A stretch of 10,578 nucleotides of DNA from Thermodesulfobacteriota bacterium (GCA_030024065.1 JASEIE010000122.1:1-10578); one strand, 5' to 3'; counted from the first letter of the stretch, positions 1 through 7,317 are shown. The notes: a model not told the origin generated them from the sequence alone. Translations and numbers: made by a program.

Positions 1-210
1 GGACTCATTAGTAAAGGATCAAAGCAAAAGAAGGCCACTGAGATTGATATAGCTCTAACGGGACTCGATCCCCCTACGGATGGAGGGGATTGAGGGACAT
101 AGTTAAGTTGTTGAATTTAGCATTAGTCACCCAATGAACAAAGAGTCCCAATTAGAAGTTAGTCGACAATTTCACTACGTCCCACTCTATCCCGTCCTGG
201 CAACATTGTT

Positions 211-361
211 CCCAAATCACGATTTAGGAAATTGTCATTGCGAGTGAAACGAAGCAATCTCGCCTTTTTCAATGAGATTGCCACGCCCCTTTTCCCGCTT
301 TTAGCGGGGCTCGCAATGACAGAATGGGAAAAGGATTTCATTCTCTAAATCGGGATTTGGG
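211..361. repeat. REP-like nested palindromic repeat
   Basis: Four nested inverted repeats are visible. The outermost arms are 211-227 and 345-361 (17 nt, one mismatch). Inside them GTCATTGCGAG (234-244) pairs with CTCGCAATGAC (310-320). Inside that GCAATCTC (254-261) pairs with GAGATTGC (274-281), and CCCGCT (294-299) pairs with AGCGGG (303-308). The GTCATTGCGAG...GAAGCAATCTC pattern is, from general knowledge, a dispersed intergenic repeat seen in many environmental genomes; its mobility mechanism is not evident here. The outer 17-nt arms suggest that this core lies inside a larger palindromic unit. Confidence 0.8.
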
Positions 362-423
362 TTGTTGTTAATTATTGAAAACATTCTTTCTGTAATGCAT
401 CCCTTTAATTTAGCACTTCCCCC

Positions 424-452
424 TTTCTTGGATCAATAAAAAAGGTTATACT
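424..452 (+). promoter_or_regulatory. Probable sigma70-type promoter for the S1-domain gene
   Basis: A good -10 hexamer TATACT lies at 447-452, about 44 bases before the ATG at 496, in an A/T-rich stretch. The -35 is weak: TTCTTG at 425-430 with 16-base spacing is the best match. No other hexamer pair upstream of the gene is better. The element is inferred from sequence likeness only. Confidence 0.35.
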
Positions 453-495
453 TTGCAATAAATATAAAACAATTTTTTTTCACAGGTGCGGTGAG

Positions 496-1998
496 ATGTC
501 AGAGAAAGAGTATGAAGAGGAGATGAGTTTTGCGGAGCTTCTGGAGGCAAGCCTCGAAGCTCCTGGCCGGAGGTTTTCCCCCGGAGACAAGGTGTCAGGG
601 AAGATCGTCAAGATCAGCAAGGATACGATCTTTGTTGATCTGGGGGGTAAAAGCGAGGGTTTTACGGACGCTCAAGAATTTTTAGGCAAGGATGGGAACC
701 TGACTCTCAAAGAAGGTGATATGGTTCAGATGAGGGTTGCATCGGTCAAGGACGGGATCCATCTCACCAAGGGGATCAAGGTCCACGGCGCAGATGCACT
801 GGACATCCTCCGGGAAGCGAGAGAAAACCTTATCCCCGTGGAGGGAAGGGTCGAAACAGTGAAAAAAGGAGGTTTTGAAATCGATCTTTCGGGGACTCGA
901 GCTTTTTGTCCTTTGGGCCAGATTGGTCTTCAGTTCTGCGAAAAACCCGAGGAACATGTTGGGAAAAGATATCCGTTTCGCATCTTGGAGGTCAAAGAGA
1001 AAGGACGAAATATCATCGTCTCCCGTCGAGCGCTTCTGGAAGAAGAGCAGGAGAAGAAGTCCGAAGAGACCCTGGCCATACTCAAACCTGGCTTGGAGTG
1101 TGAAGGAATGGTGACAAAGCTGGCAGGCTTTGGCGCCTTTGTTGATATTGGGGGCATCGAGGGGATGGTCCATATCTCCGAGATATCCCATATAAAAATC
1201 AATCATCCATCGGAGGCCCTCAAGCCAGGTCAGCAGGTGAAGGTAAAGGTCTTATCGATCGAGCCTGACAAGGATGGCCGTCAGAGAATCGCCCTCTCCC
1301 TCAAGAGCCTCGAGTCAGACCCGTGGGAGAGGGATCTGGGATTTAAGGAGGGAGAGATCATCCAAGGCAAAGTCTCTCGGCTCACTGACTTCGGCGCTTT
1401 TGTTGAGTTGGCGCCGGGTGTGGATGGTCTGGTCCATATCTCTGAGATCAGCTATGAACGGGTTTCCCATCCGAGCACACTTCTTCAGGTCGGGAATTCC
1501 GTGGATGTGCTGATCATGGGAATCGACCCGAAGGCACGCCGCATCTCCTTGTCCATCAAAGAGGCAACGGTCAGAAAACGGATGTCAGAGGGCGAGGGAG
1601 GATTGGAAGCGGTGCGTCTTGAAGTGGGCCGGACCCTGAAAGGGATTGTTGAGGAAGTGAAGCCCTATGGCCTTTTCATCAGGCTTCCACAGCTCGGCGC
1701 AAAGGTCCGGGGTCTGCTTCCCATGGAGGAGTTGAGAGATTCTGAAAAGGGGGATGTGAAAAGGAAGTTTCCTAAGGGGAAGGAGATTCAGGTGGAGATC
1801 CTCTCGATAGACGAAAACGGACGGATACAGCTCTCCAAGAAGGTGATAGAGGAGAGAGAGGATCGGGAAGATTATAGAAAGTTCCTTGAAAAAGAGGATC
1901 AAGAGGGAAAGCTGGGAACGCTAAAAGATGTTTTCAAAAACATGAAGTTGAAGTATCCGGATACTAAAACATTGAATAAAGGAAAAATAGATGAGTGA
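496..1998 (+). CDS. S1 RNA-binding domain protein (ribosomal protein S1-like), five S1 repeats
   Basis: The 500-residue protein should bind RNA, either on the 30S ribosome as a second S1-type protein or as a general RNA-binding factor. Five S1/OB-fold repeats are readable at about 29-94, 112-178, 197-270, 285-355 and 377-449. Repeats 3 and 4 are the most canonical (GFGAFVDIGGIEGMVHISEI near 211-230 and DFGAFVELAPGVDGLVHISE near 298-316). Repeat 2 has the divergent form typical of S1 (AFCPLGQ at 136-142). Full-length E. coli S1 has six repeats and about 557 residues, so this is one repeat short, as in deltaproteobacterial S1 paralogues. The start at 496 has only a weak GGTG-type ribosome site; M10 is an alternative. 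The C-terminus keeps a GTLKDVFKN motif (474-482) followed by a poorly conserved-looking tail. An authentic rpsA elsewhere in the genome cannot be excluded, so no symbol is given. Confidence 0.9.
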   Translation: MSEKEYEEEMSFAELLEASLEAPGRRFSPGDKVSGKIVKISKDTIFVDLGGKSEGFTDAQEFLGKDGNLTLKEGDMVQMRVASVKDGIHLTKGIKVHGADALDILREARENLIPVEGRVETVKKGGFEIDLSGTRAFCPLGQIGLQFCEKPEEHVGKRYPFRILEVKEKGRNIIVSRRALLEEEQEKKSEETLAILKPGLECEGMVTKLAGFGAFVDIGGIEGMVHISEISHIKINHPSEALKPGQQVKVKVLSIEPDKDGRQRIALSLKSLESDPWERDLGFKEGEIIQGKVSRLTDFGAFVELAPGVDGLVHISEISYERVSHPSTLLQVGNSVDVLIMGIDPKARRISLSIKEATVRKRMSEGEGGLEAVRLEVGRTLKGIVEEVKPYGLFIRLPQLGAKVRGLLPMEELRDSEKGDVKRKFPKGKEIQVEILSIDENGRIQLSKKVIEEREDREDYRKFLEKEDQEGKLGTLKDVFKNMKLKYPDTKTLNKGKIDE

Positions 1999-2095
1999 GC
2001 CTCATATCCACATCGTGACAGGCAACGGCGACACGTTTTTTTCCGTGGGGGATATCCGGGGAATGGCGGATGACCTTTCCGGTAAACCCCGTTAG
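1991..2095 (+). pseudogene. Possible crotonase (enoyl-CoA hydratase-like) gene fragment
   Basis: A 34-codon frame starts at an ATG overlapping the stop of the S1 gene (ATGAGTGA) and ends at a TAG lying inside the left terminal repeat of the palindromic element at 2086. Its residues 8-27 read IVTGNGDTFFSVGDIRGMAD, which aligns without gaps to the crotonase-family segment V-x-T-G-x-G-x-x-F-x-x-G-x-D-[IL]-x-x-M-A that forms part of the oxyanion hole. A complete crotonase has about 260 residues; the first ~50 and everything after the motif are absent, and the frame is closed by a TAG directly before the ATG. I infer an internal remnant of a decayed gene. It could instead be a chance match or a small unrelated peptide. 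The family assignment rests on one motif. Confidence 0.35.
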
Positions 2096-2182
2096 AAATT
2101 CCAGCGGGGCATTAAACCCCGCCGGAATTAATCTGAAATGTAACCCCGCTGCAGAGTAGCGGGGCATTATTTCTAACGGGGT
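2086..2182. repeat. Three-armed palindromic element, copy 1 (97 bp)
   Basis: The element has perfect 14-bp terminal inverted repeats: ACCCCGTTAGAAAT at 2086-2099 and its complement at 2169-2182. Between them are two hairpins. Hairpin A has arms 2097-2109 and 2117-2129 (one mismatch, 7-nt loop); hairpin B has arms 2144-2150 and 2158-2164 (CCCCGCT/AGCGGGG). Folded, the unit makes a three-way junction. A second, inverted copy lies at 7364-7492. Its first 45 bases (2086-2130) are identical to the complement of that copy. There is no coding capacity, so it resembles a MITE or REP-type non-autonomous repeat. No clear target duplication is visible. Confidence 0.9.
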
Positions 2183-2225
2183 AAAAATCCCCAACAGGAT
2201 TAACCCTGCCATCTTCTTGAAAAAA

Positions 2226-2255
2226 AAGGGGGTTCATGTTAGCTTGGAATTAATG
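2226..2255 (+). promoter_or_regulatory. Strong ribosome site with five-codon mini-ORF coupled to ftsE
   Basis: AAGGGGG (2226-2232) is a strong purine-rich ribosome site, but the first ATG after it (2236) opens a frame of only five codons (M-L-A-W-N) that ends at TAA 2251-2253. That stop overlaps the likely ftsE start in the sequence TAATG. Ribosomes ending the mini-ORF could restart on ftsE, which has no good ribosome site of its own. This is an inference from spacing only. Confidence 0.35.
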
Positions 2256-2939
2256 ATAGAGATATTCCATGTCTCGAAGACCTATCCCAGCCAGATCGAA
2301 GCCCTTTCGGATATCTATCTGGAGGTCTCGCCAGGAGAATTCATCTTCATCGCCGGTCCCAGCGGTTCGGGGAAGAGCACTCTTCTGCGCATCCTCTTCG
2401 GTGCGGAAAAGCCGAGCAGCGGCGAGGTGATTGTCAACGGAATCCGTATCACCCAATCCCGCTTCAAAAAAGTCCACCAACTGCGAAGGACGATGGGGAT
2501 CGTTTCTCCGGATTTTAAACTCTTACGAGATCGAAATGTGAGAGAGAATGTTGCCTTCGCCCTGGAGGTGACGGGTCATGCGCCGAGAGAGATAAAGGGG
2601 AGAGTCTCGGAGATCCTTCGACAGGTGGGTCTTCAGGAGAGGGAAAAGGATTTGATTCTCTCCCTTTCCGCCGGAGAGCAGCAGCGGGTGGCCATTGCCC
2701 GGGCGCTGGTCAATGCTCCCCCCTTGATCCTGGCTGATGAACCCACAGGGATTCTGGATGATCAGATGACAGAAGAGGTGATGAAGATATTCGGAGAACT
2801 CCATCAGAAAGGCGCCACCATCCTCTTTGCCACTCAGGATATCAATTTAATTCAACGCTATCCCCATCGGGTCATCCCCCTCGTGGCAGGGAGAAGGGTG
2901 GATGTCGAAACAGGGGAAGGGGTGAGATCCGAGGCATGA
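2253..2939 (+). CDS. ftsE: Cell-division ABC-type ATPase FtsE, with substituted Q-loop and H-loop
   Basis: This is the cytoplasmic ATPase partner of FtsX; the complex links ATP hydrolysis to activation of periplasmic cell-wall hydrolases at the division site. With the start at 2253 the protein has 228 residues and begins [12 protein letters not shown], the usual FtsE opening; a TTG at 2217 would add 12 unlike residues. Visible motifs are Walker [10 protein letters not shown] (35-43), signature LSAGEQQR (138-145, usually LSGGEQQR) and Walker [10 protein letters not shown] (158-166). Two normally conserved residues are changed. The Q-loop, usually VFQDF, reads VSPDF (84-88), so the glutamine is a proline. 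The switch-loop ATHD reads ATQD (193-196), so the histidine is a glutamine. The D-loop is ILDD instead of NLDP. Otherwise the gene is intact and overlaps ftsX by 4 nt (ATGA), implying translational coupling. Confidence 0.93.
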   Translation: MIEIFHVSKTYPSQIEALSDIYLEVSPGEFIFIAGPSGSGKSTLLRILFGAEKPSSGEVIVNGIRITQSRFKKVHQLRRTMGIVSPDFKLLRDRNVRENVAFALEVTGHAPREIKGRVSEILRQVGLQEREKDLILSLSAGEQQRVAIARALVNAPPLILADEPTGILDDQMTEEVMKIFGELHQKGATILFATQDINLIQRYPHRVIPLVAGRRVDVETGEGVRSEA

Positions 2940-3838
2940 TCTCCTTTTTGTGCTATGCGATGAGACGGGCCCTTCGAAACATGAAGGGAAATCTCTTTCC
3001 AAATCTAACCACCATCGGCATCATCGGAATCTCCCTGCTCATCCTATCCACCTTCTCCCTGATCGCCTTTAACCTCACCTCCCTCCTGAAGATCTGGGAA
3101 GACAAAATCGAAGTGATCGCTTATCTGAAGAGAGGGACCTCCTTGAACGAGGTGGAGGGGCTTTTGAAAAAGATTCGCCAGATCGACGGCGTGGAGGGAG
3201 TGAATTATGTTTCGCCCTTTGATGCGATGGCTTTTATGGAGACGAGGCTGGGGAGACAGAAGACTCTCCTCGAAGGAATTCAGCCGGCGATCCTTCCCTC
3301 CTCCATCGAAATCCGATTGAAAAAGGATTACTGGGGCCAGACGAAGATCGATGAGGTTGTCTCTGATCTGAAACGGGTTTCCCAGATTGAGGAGGTCCAG
3401 TATGGCCAGGAGTGGATCGAAACATTCTCCGTGCTTGTCCATCTGGTGCGCCTGACTCAGTGGGTTCTTGGAGGGCTCCTTCTTGCCGCCATCATCTTTA
3501 TCATCTCCAATACCCTCCAGCTGACCATCTCTTCACGACGGGAGGAGATTGAGGTGATGCATATGGCGGGGGCCAGCCCGGCTTTCATCCAGGTTCCTTT
3601 CTATATGGAGGGGCTTATCCAGGGCCTTCTGGGAGCGGGAATGGCGATGGGCCTCCTCTTTTTGTTATATAAGATCATCTTCCTCACGATCACACCCCTG
3701 ATGAAAGGCTGGATGACAGGGATTCCCATCCTTTTCCTGCCCTGGGAGACGATGGCATGGATCTTATCGGGAGGGATGGTCCTCGGTCTCTTCGGCAGCT
3801 TCGTCGCCTCAATGAGGTTTTTGAAATACCGCGGGTGA
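2936..3838 (+). CDS. ftsX: Cell-division protein FtsX (permease-like membrane subunit)
   Basis: This inner-membrane partner of FtsE passes the ATPase signal to periplasmic hydrolase activators. The 300 residues show the FtsX plan: a short cytoplasmic N-terminus, a first membrane helix at about 24-47, a periplasmic domain at about 50-172, then three helices at about 176-197, 226-249 and 272-294. The family's cytoplasmic segment RREEIEVMHMAGA (201-213), followed by PFYMEGLIQGLLGA (221-234), is well kept; it is the part expected to meet FtsE. The length is normal for the family (about 300-350). The ATG lies within the ftsE stop (ATGA overlap), and the next gene starts 7 nt after the stop, so the three genes are surely cotranscribed. 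The periplasmic domain is the expected docking site for the downstream coiled-coil protein. Confidence 0.95.
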   Translation: MISFLCYAMRRALRNMKGNLFPNLTTIGIIGISLLILSTFSLIAFNLTSLLKIWEDKIEVIAYLKRGTSLNEVEGLLKKIRQIDGVEGVNYVSPFDAMAFMETRLGRQKTLLEGIQPAILPSSIEIRLKKDYWGQTKIDEVVSDLKRVSQIEEVQYGQEWIETFSVLVHLVRLTQWVLGGLLLAAIIFIISNTLQLTISSRREEIEVMHMAGASPAFIQVPFYMEGLIQGLLGAGMAMGLLFLLYKIIFLTITPLMKGWMTGIPILFLPWETMAWILSGGMVLGLFGSFVASMRFLKYRG

Positions 3839-3845
3839 GTCTCTG

Positions 3846-5054
3846 ATGAGAAGAGGGAAGGAGATTTTCATCATAGGAATGGTCCTGGGGTTTATTCTTC
3901 TCCCGGAGTCCCCTGCCATTCAGGCAAACCGAAAAGAGCAGATTGAGAAGGATATCACCCGAAGGGCGAAGGACCTCGGGGAGATTAAGAAAGAGATCTC
4001 CCTGACAAAGAAGAAGGAGAAAGAGGTCCTGGGGAAGGAGTCTTCCATCCTCGAAAACCTCCATGCCCTTCAGAACGAACTTTATAAGAAGGAGAAAGAG
4101 TTAAAGCAGATGGAAGTCCAACTGGCCCAGGTCAAGGAGAGGCTTCATCAGACAAAGGGCCAGATCGTCATGCTCAGCAAGGGGATGGAGCGAACGAAGG
4201 GAGAGCTCTTTTCGAGACTGAACGCCCTCTACAAAATGGGAAGAACGCCTCCTGAGACCTTCCTCCTCACCTCCCGATCCTTTCCCGATCTGCTGAAGAC
4301 CGATAAATATTTCAGAGTCATCATCGATTTCGATGCTCGTCTGGTCGAAACCTATCGGTATCAGGTGGTCCTGAAAGAGCAATATCAGAACGAGTTGACC
4401 CAGGATCGGTTACAACGGGAGCGAAATATTTCGGAGGTGGAGAAGAAGAGGGAGGAGATCAAAAGGATCAGGGAAGAGAAACAGACCCTCCTCAAATCGA
4501 TCCAGAATCAGAAGGTGGTCTACCAGAAGCTAATCAAGGAGTTGGAGGAGAGGGGAAGGGGTCTTGAAGCGCTCCTTCAGAAATTGGAGCGGGAGAAGAA
4601 CCTCCTATCTTATGGAAAATCGAAACCTGACAACTTCAAGGGGAAATTGGCCCCTCCGATCCACGGAAAGGTGATCAGCCTCTTTAAAGAGAAAGGACAG
4701 AACGGGATCGAAATCAAAGCGGAGGTGGGGGCTGAGATTCGGGCTGTCCTTCCCGGTAAGGTCCTCTATGCGGATTGGTTCAAGGGGTTTGGGAATATCG
4801 TGATCATCGATCACGGAGAACACATCTTTACGGTCTCAGGATACTGTTCCCAGTTGTTGAAGAAGGCAGGGGATCAGGTTTCTCAGGGAGAAGTGATCGC
4901 CCTGGTGGGCAGCGCAGGATCGTTGAAAGGTCCCTCCCTCTACTTCGAAATTCGGCATCAGGGGAAGCCTCAGGATCCCATGGATTGGGTTTCACACCTG
5001 GATAAAGTCGCTTTTCTCCCCGGGGCAATGAACCGGCAAGGAGATGGCGCATAA
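3846..5054 (+). CDS. envC: EnvC-like periplasmic murein hydrolase activator (coiled coil plus degenerate LytM/M23 domain)
   Basis: The 402-residue protein should be exported, bind FtsX and activate a cell-wall amidase. A signal peptide is visible (basic MRRGK, hydrophobic 7-19, likely cleavage after AIQA at 27). Residues about 28-125 and 165-255 are strongly charged coiled coil, with a break near 126-164, matching EnvC. The C-terminal LytM (M23) domain covers about 268-384. Its zinc-ligand positions are lost. The H-x3-D motif is replaced by NGIEI (286-290). The usual HLHFEI reads SLYFEI (364-369), exactly as in E. coli EnvC (PSLYFEIR). It should therefore be catalytically dead. No amidase gene is in the window, so the partner must lie elsewhere. 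The ftsX end GGGTGAG serves as ribosome site. The symbol is given by architecture; orthology to E. coli EnvC is an inference. Confidence 0.88.
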   Translation: MRRGKEIFIIGMVLGFILLPESPAIQANRKEQIEKDITRRAKDLGEIKKEISLTKKKEKEVLGKESSILENLHALQNELYKKEKELKQMEVQLAQVKERLHQTKGQIVMLSKGMERTKGELFSRLNALYKMGRTPPETFLLTSRSFPDLLKTDKYFRVIIDFDARLVETYRYQVVLKEQYQNELTQDRLQRERNISEVEKKREEIKRIREEKQTLLKSIQNQKVVYQKLIKELEERGRGLEALLQKLEREKNLLSYGKSKPDNFKGKLAPPIHGKVISLFKEKGQNGIEIKAEVGAEIRAVLPGKVLYADWFKGFGNIVIIDHGEHIFTVSGYCSQLLKKAGDQVSQGEVIALVGSAGSLKGPSLYFEIRHQGKPQDPMDWVSHLDKVAFLPGAMNRQGDGA

Positions 5055-5064
5055 GGAGGATGAT

Positions 5065-6390
5065 ATGTCTCAATGGAAAAGGATGAGGAGTTTAAAGATT
5101 ATCTCGCTGGTCTTCCTGGTCTTTGTGTTAGGGGTGACCGTGGGTCTGGGTCGTTTCCACAAGGTTTCCGCCCTCTCCAATCCCATTTATGAAGACCTGA
5201 AGGTATTTACCGATGTCCTCGGTCTCCTTCAGAAAGAGTATGTGGAGGAGACAAAATCGAAGGACCTGGTCTATGGGGCCATCAAGGGGATGCTGGAGAC
5301 CCTGGATCCTCACTCTGCCTTTCTGCCGCCCAATATGTATAAAGAGATGCAGGAAGAGACCAAAGGCCGATTCGAAGGATTGGGAATCGAGATTACGATC
5401 AAAGAAGGTGTCCTCACCGTTGTCTCTCCCATCGAGGATACGCCGGCCTTTAAAGTGGGCATTCAGGCAGGGGATCAAATCCTTAAAATCGATGGAGAAC
5501 CAACGAAGAACCTGACCCTGATGGAGAACGTGAAACGAATGAGAGGCCCGAAGGGATCGAAGGTGACCATCACCATCATGAGGGAGGGGCTCGCCAAACC
5601 CAGGGATTACACTCTGACTCGAGATGTCATACCCATTCGAAGTGTTCGTTATGAAGTGCTGGAGAAACATTACGGGTATATCCGGCTCTTCCAGTTCCAG
5701 GATAGAACAGAAAGTGATTTACAGAAAGCCATTAAGGCGATCGAGGAGGAGACCAAGGGGGGGCTGAAGGGTTTGATCCTCGATCTGCGGAACAACCCGG
5801 GAGGCCTTCTGGATCAGGCGGTGAAGGTGGCAGACCGGTTCATTGAATCAGGTGTCATTGTCTCCATCGAGGGGAGAAGAGAAGAACATAAGGTGAAATT
5901 TAACGCCCATTCGCAGGAGGATAACCTCACCCGGTATCCTCTGGTCGTCCTGATCAATGGAGGAAGCGCGAGTGGTTCCGAGATCGTGGCTGGAGCGATT
6001 CAGGATCACGGTCGGGGAATTGTCGTCGGAACCCAAACCTTTGGAAAGGGATCGGTCCAGACAATCTTCCCTCTAAAGGATGGCTCAGGACTCAAGTTAA
6101 CCACCGCACGATATTACACACCCAGCGGCCGTTCCATCCAGGCCAAAGGAATTGTCCCTGACATCATCATCAAACCTTCTCTTCCGGAAGAGGAGAAGGT
6201 ATCACCGCCTCCGAAGCAACCCGCAGAGAAGGACCTGGAGCGCCACTTAATCGATAATAAGGAGAAAGAGAAAGCGAAGAAGGAAGAGGTCAAGGAGAAG
6301 AAACCGGTCGACAACCAACTTGAGCGGGCCCTTGAACTCTTGAAGAGCTGGGAGATCTTTAAAAATATAGCCACAAAGAAATCGGGTTAA
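5065..6390 (+). CDS. ctpA: C-terminal processing peptidase, S41 family (CtpA/Prc type)
   Basis: This periplasmic serine protease cleaves proteins near their C-termini and is known to control envelope proteins, including peptidoglycan hydrolases, in other bacteria. I chose the ATG at 5065 because a perfect AAGGAGG (5053-5059) sits 5 nt before it, overlapping the envC stop; the frame also extends to 5044. The 441-residue protein has a signal peptide or membrane anchor (about 11-29), an N-terminal helical part, a PDZ domain (about 103-186) and the S41 core (about 190-370). The Ser-Lys-Gln triad is readable: S303 in GGSASGSEIVAGA, K328 in TFGKGSVQT, and Q332. A lysine/glutamate-rich tail (about 373-420) precedes a short amphipathic end. 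As last gene of the ftsEX-envC cluster it is probably made with them. The tail may extend into the periplasm as a flexible linker. Confidence 0.93.
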   Translation: MSQWKRMRSLKIISLVFLVFVLGVTVGLGRFHKVSALSNPIYEDLKVFTDVLGLLQKEYVEETKSKDLVYGAIKGMLETLDPHSAFLPPNMYKEMQEETKGRFEGLGIEITIKEGVLTVVSPIEDTPAFKVGIQAGDQILKIDGEPTKNLTLMENVKRMRGPKGSKVTITIMREGLAKPRDYTLTRDVIPIRSVRYEVLEKHYGYIRLFQFQDRTESDLQKAIKAIEEETKGGLKGLILDLRNNPGGLLDQAVKVADRFIESGVIVSIEGRREEHKVKFNAHSQEDNLTRYPLVVLINGGSASGSEIVAGAIQDHGRGIVVGTQTFGKGSVQTIFPLKDGSGLKLTTARYYTPSGRSIQAKGIVPDIIIKPSLPEEEKVSPPPKQPAEKDLERHLIDNKEKEKAKKEEVKEKKPVDNQLERALELLKSWEIFKNIATKKSG

Positions 6391-6537
6391 TTTCCCCGGA
6401 AAGTCCTTTAAAAAAATAAATGGATATGTTTAAGAATTGTATGAGTTATGCCTTGTTGTCGTTTTGTAACTCGAGGCTTTAGCCTTGATGAAGGGTTCTG
6501 ACTTAAGTTACCGTGTATCATTTGAAGGGGAATCATT

Positions 6538-7317
6538 ATGCTAAAATTTAGTGTGAATCTCACTATGTTGTTCAATGAGGTTGATTTTTTAGACCGTTTT
6601 GAGCGAGCCGCCAGGGCCGGATTTAAGGGTGTTGAATACATGGCCCCCTATGGATGGAAGAAGGAACAGTTGGCGGAAAAGCTGAACAAACACGGCCTCG
6701 TCCAAGTGCTGTTCAATCTTCCTGCAGGAGACTCGCAGGCTGGGGAACGGGGCATGGCTTGTATCCCCGGAAGAGAGGTGGAATTCCAGGAAGGGGTGGA
6801 AAGGGCGATTGAATATGCGAAGGCGCTGAAATGTTCTCTTCTTAACTGCCTGGCAGGAAAAAGGCCACAAGGGGTGTCGTCGGAAAAAATTCGCCAGACA
6901 CTGGTGGACAACCTTCGGTTTGCTGCAAAGGCTCTGGACAAAGAAGGGATTCGATTACTGGTTGAACCCCTCAACCAGCAGGACGTTCCTGGATTCTCTC
7001 TCGTCCATACACAGGATGCCCTTCAATTGTTTGAGGAGGTCGGCCATCCAAACCTCTGGATTCAATATGACATCTACCATATGCAGATTATGGAAGGGAA
7101 TCTTACGAAAACGATTTTGAGCAACCTCAGCCGTATCGGCCATATTCAGCTGGCCGACAATCCGGGTCGCCACGAGCCGGGAACAGGAGAGATCAACTTC
7201 ACCAATCTGTTCCGTTTCATCGATGAGGCGGGATATGACGGATGGATGGGCTGTGAATATATCCGGGCCGGAAAAACGGAAGACGGACTGAAATGGATCA
7301 AACCTTATCTAAAATAA
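6538..7317 (+). CDS. hyi: Hydroxypyruvate isomerase
   Basis: This enzyme interconverts hydroxypyruvate and tartronate semialdehyde (2-hydroxy-3-oxopropionate) in the cytoplasm. The 259 residues match E. coli Hyi along the whole length and in size (258). Shared blocks include LPAGDSQAGERGMACIPGRE (61-80), IQYDIYHMQ (175-183) and HEPGTGEIN (212-220). As a TIM-barrel isomerase it needs a divalent metal; the ligand positions E143, D178, Q204 and E240 are all present, with the numbering recalled for E. coli. GAAGGGG (6524-6530) lies 7 nt before the ATG. The gene starts 147 nt after ctpA and ends with its own terminator, so it is probably a separate unit; no clear promoter hexamers are seen in that gap, only a small hairpin at 6473-6486. 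The next gene encodes the enzyme for its product. Confidence 0.93.
   Translation: MLKFSVNLTMLFNEVDFLDRFERAARAGFKGVEYMAPYGWKKEQLAEKLNKHGLVQVLFNLPAGDSQAGERGMACIPGREVEFQEGVERAIEYAKALKCSLLNCLAGKRPQGVSSEKIRQTLVDNLRFAAKALDKEGIRLLVEPLNQQDVPGFSLVHTQDALQLFEEVGHPNLWIQYDIYHMQIMEGNLTKTILSNLSRIGHIQLADNPGRHEPGTGEINFTNLFRFIDEAGYDGWMGCEYIRAGKTEDGLKWIKPYLK

Larger units (their letters stand above)
1..495. other. Gene-poor leader region upstream of the S1-domain gene
   Basis: I see no convincing gene here. Frame 1 is open from the window edge to a TGA at 91-93 (30 codons), which could be the tail of a gene entering from the left but is too short to support. A hairpin with arms 64-73 and 85-94 (10 bp, one G-T wobble) spans that stop; it has no T-tract, so it is not a clear terminator. 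A REP-like nested palindrome fills 211-361. The stretch 400-480 is A/T rich and holds the likely promoter of the S1 gene. Confidence 0.6.

Noticed and set aside
1..93. Open frame from the window edge ending in TGA at 91-93
   Set aside because: Thirty stop-free codons are expected by chance fairly often, no family motif is visible, and the end falls in a hairpin; kept only as a remark on the leader region.
159..341. 60-codon frame on the minus strand
   Set aside because: It is a translation of the REP-like palindrome (FTRNDN-type peptide), a familiar false gene.
682..1206. 174-codon frame on the minus strand inside the S1 gene
   Set aside because: Antisense shadow; the plus strand encodes five recognisable S1 repeats throughout.
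2217..2252. TTG start giving FtsE 12 extra residues
   Set aside because: FtsE proteins begin at MIExFHVSK; the extra residues are low-complexity lysine-rich sequence encoded by the A/G tract that serves as ribosome site.
5044..5064. Earlier ATG for the S41 protease
   Set aside because: It lies inside the preceding gene with no ribosome site, while the ATG at 5065 has a perfect AAGGAGG at the right distance.
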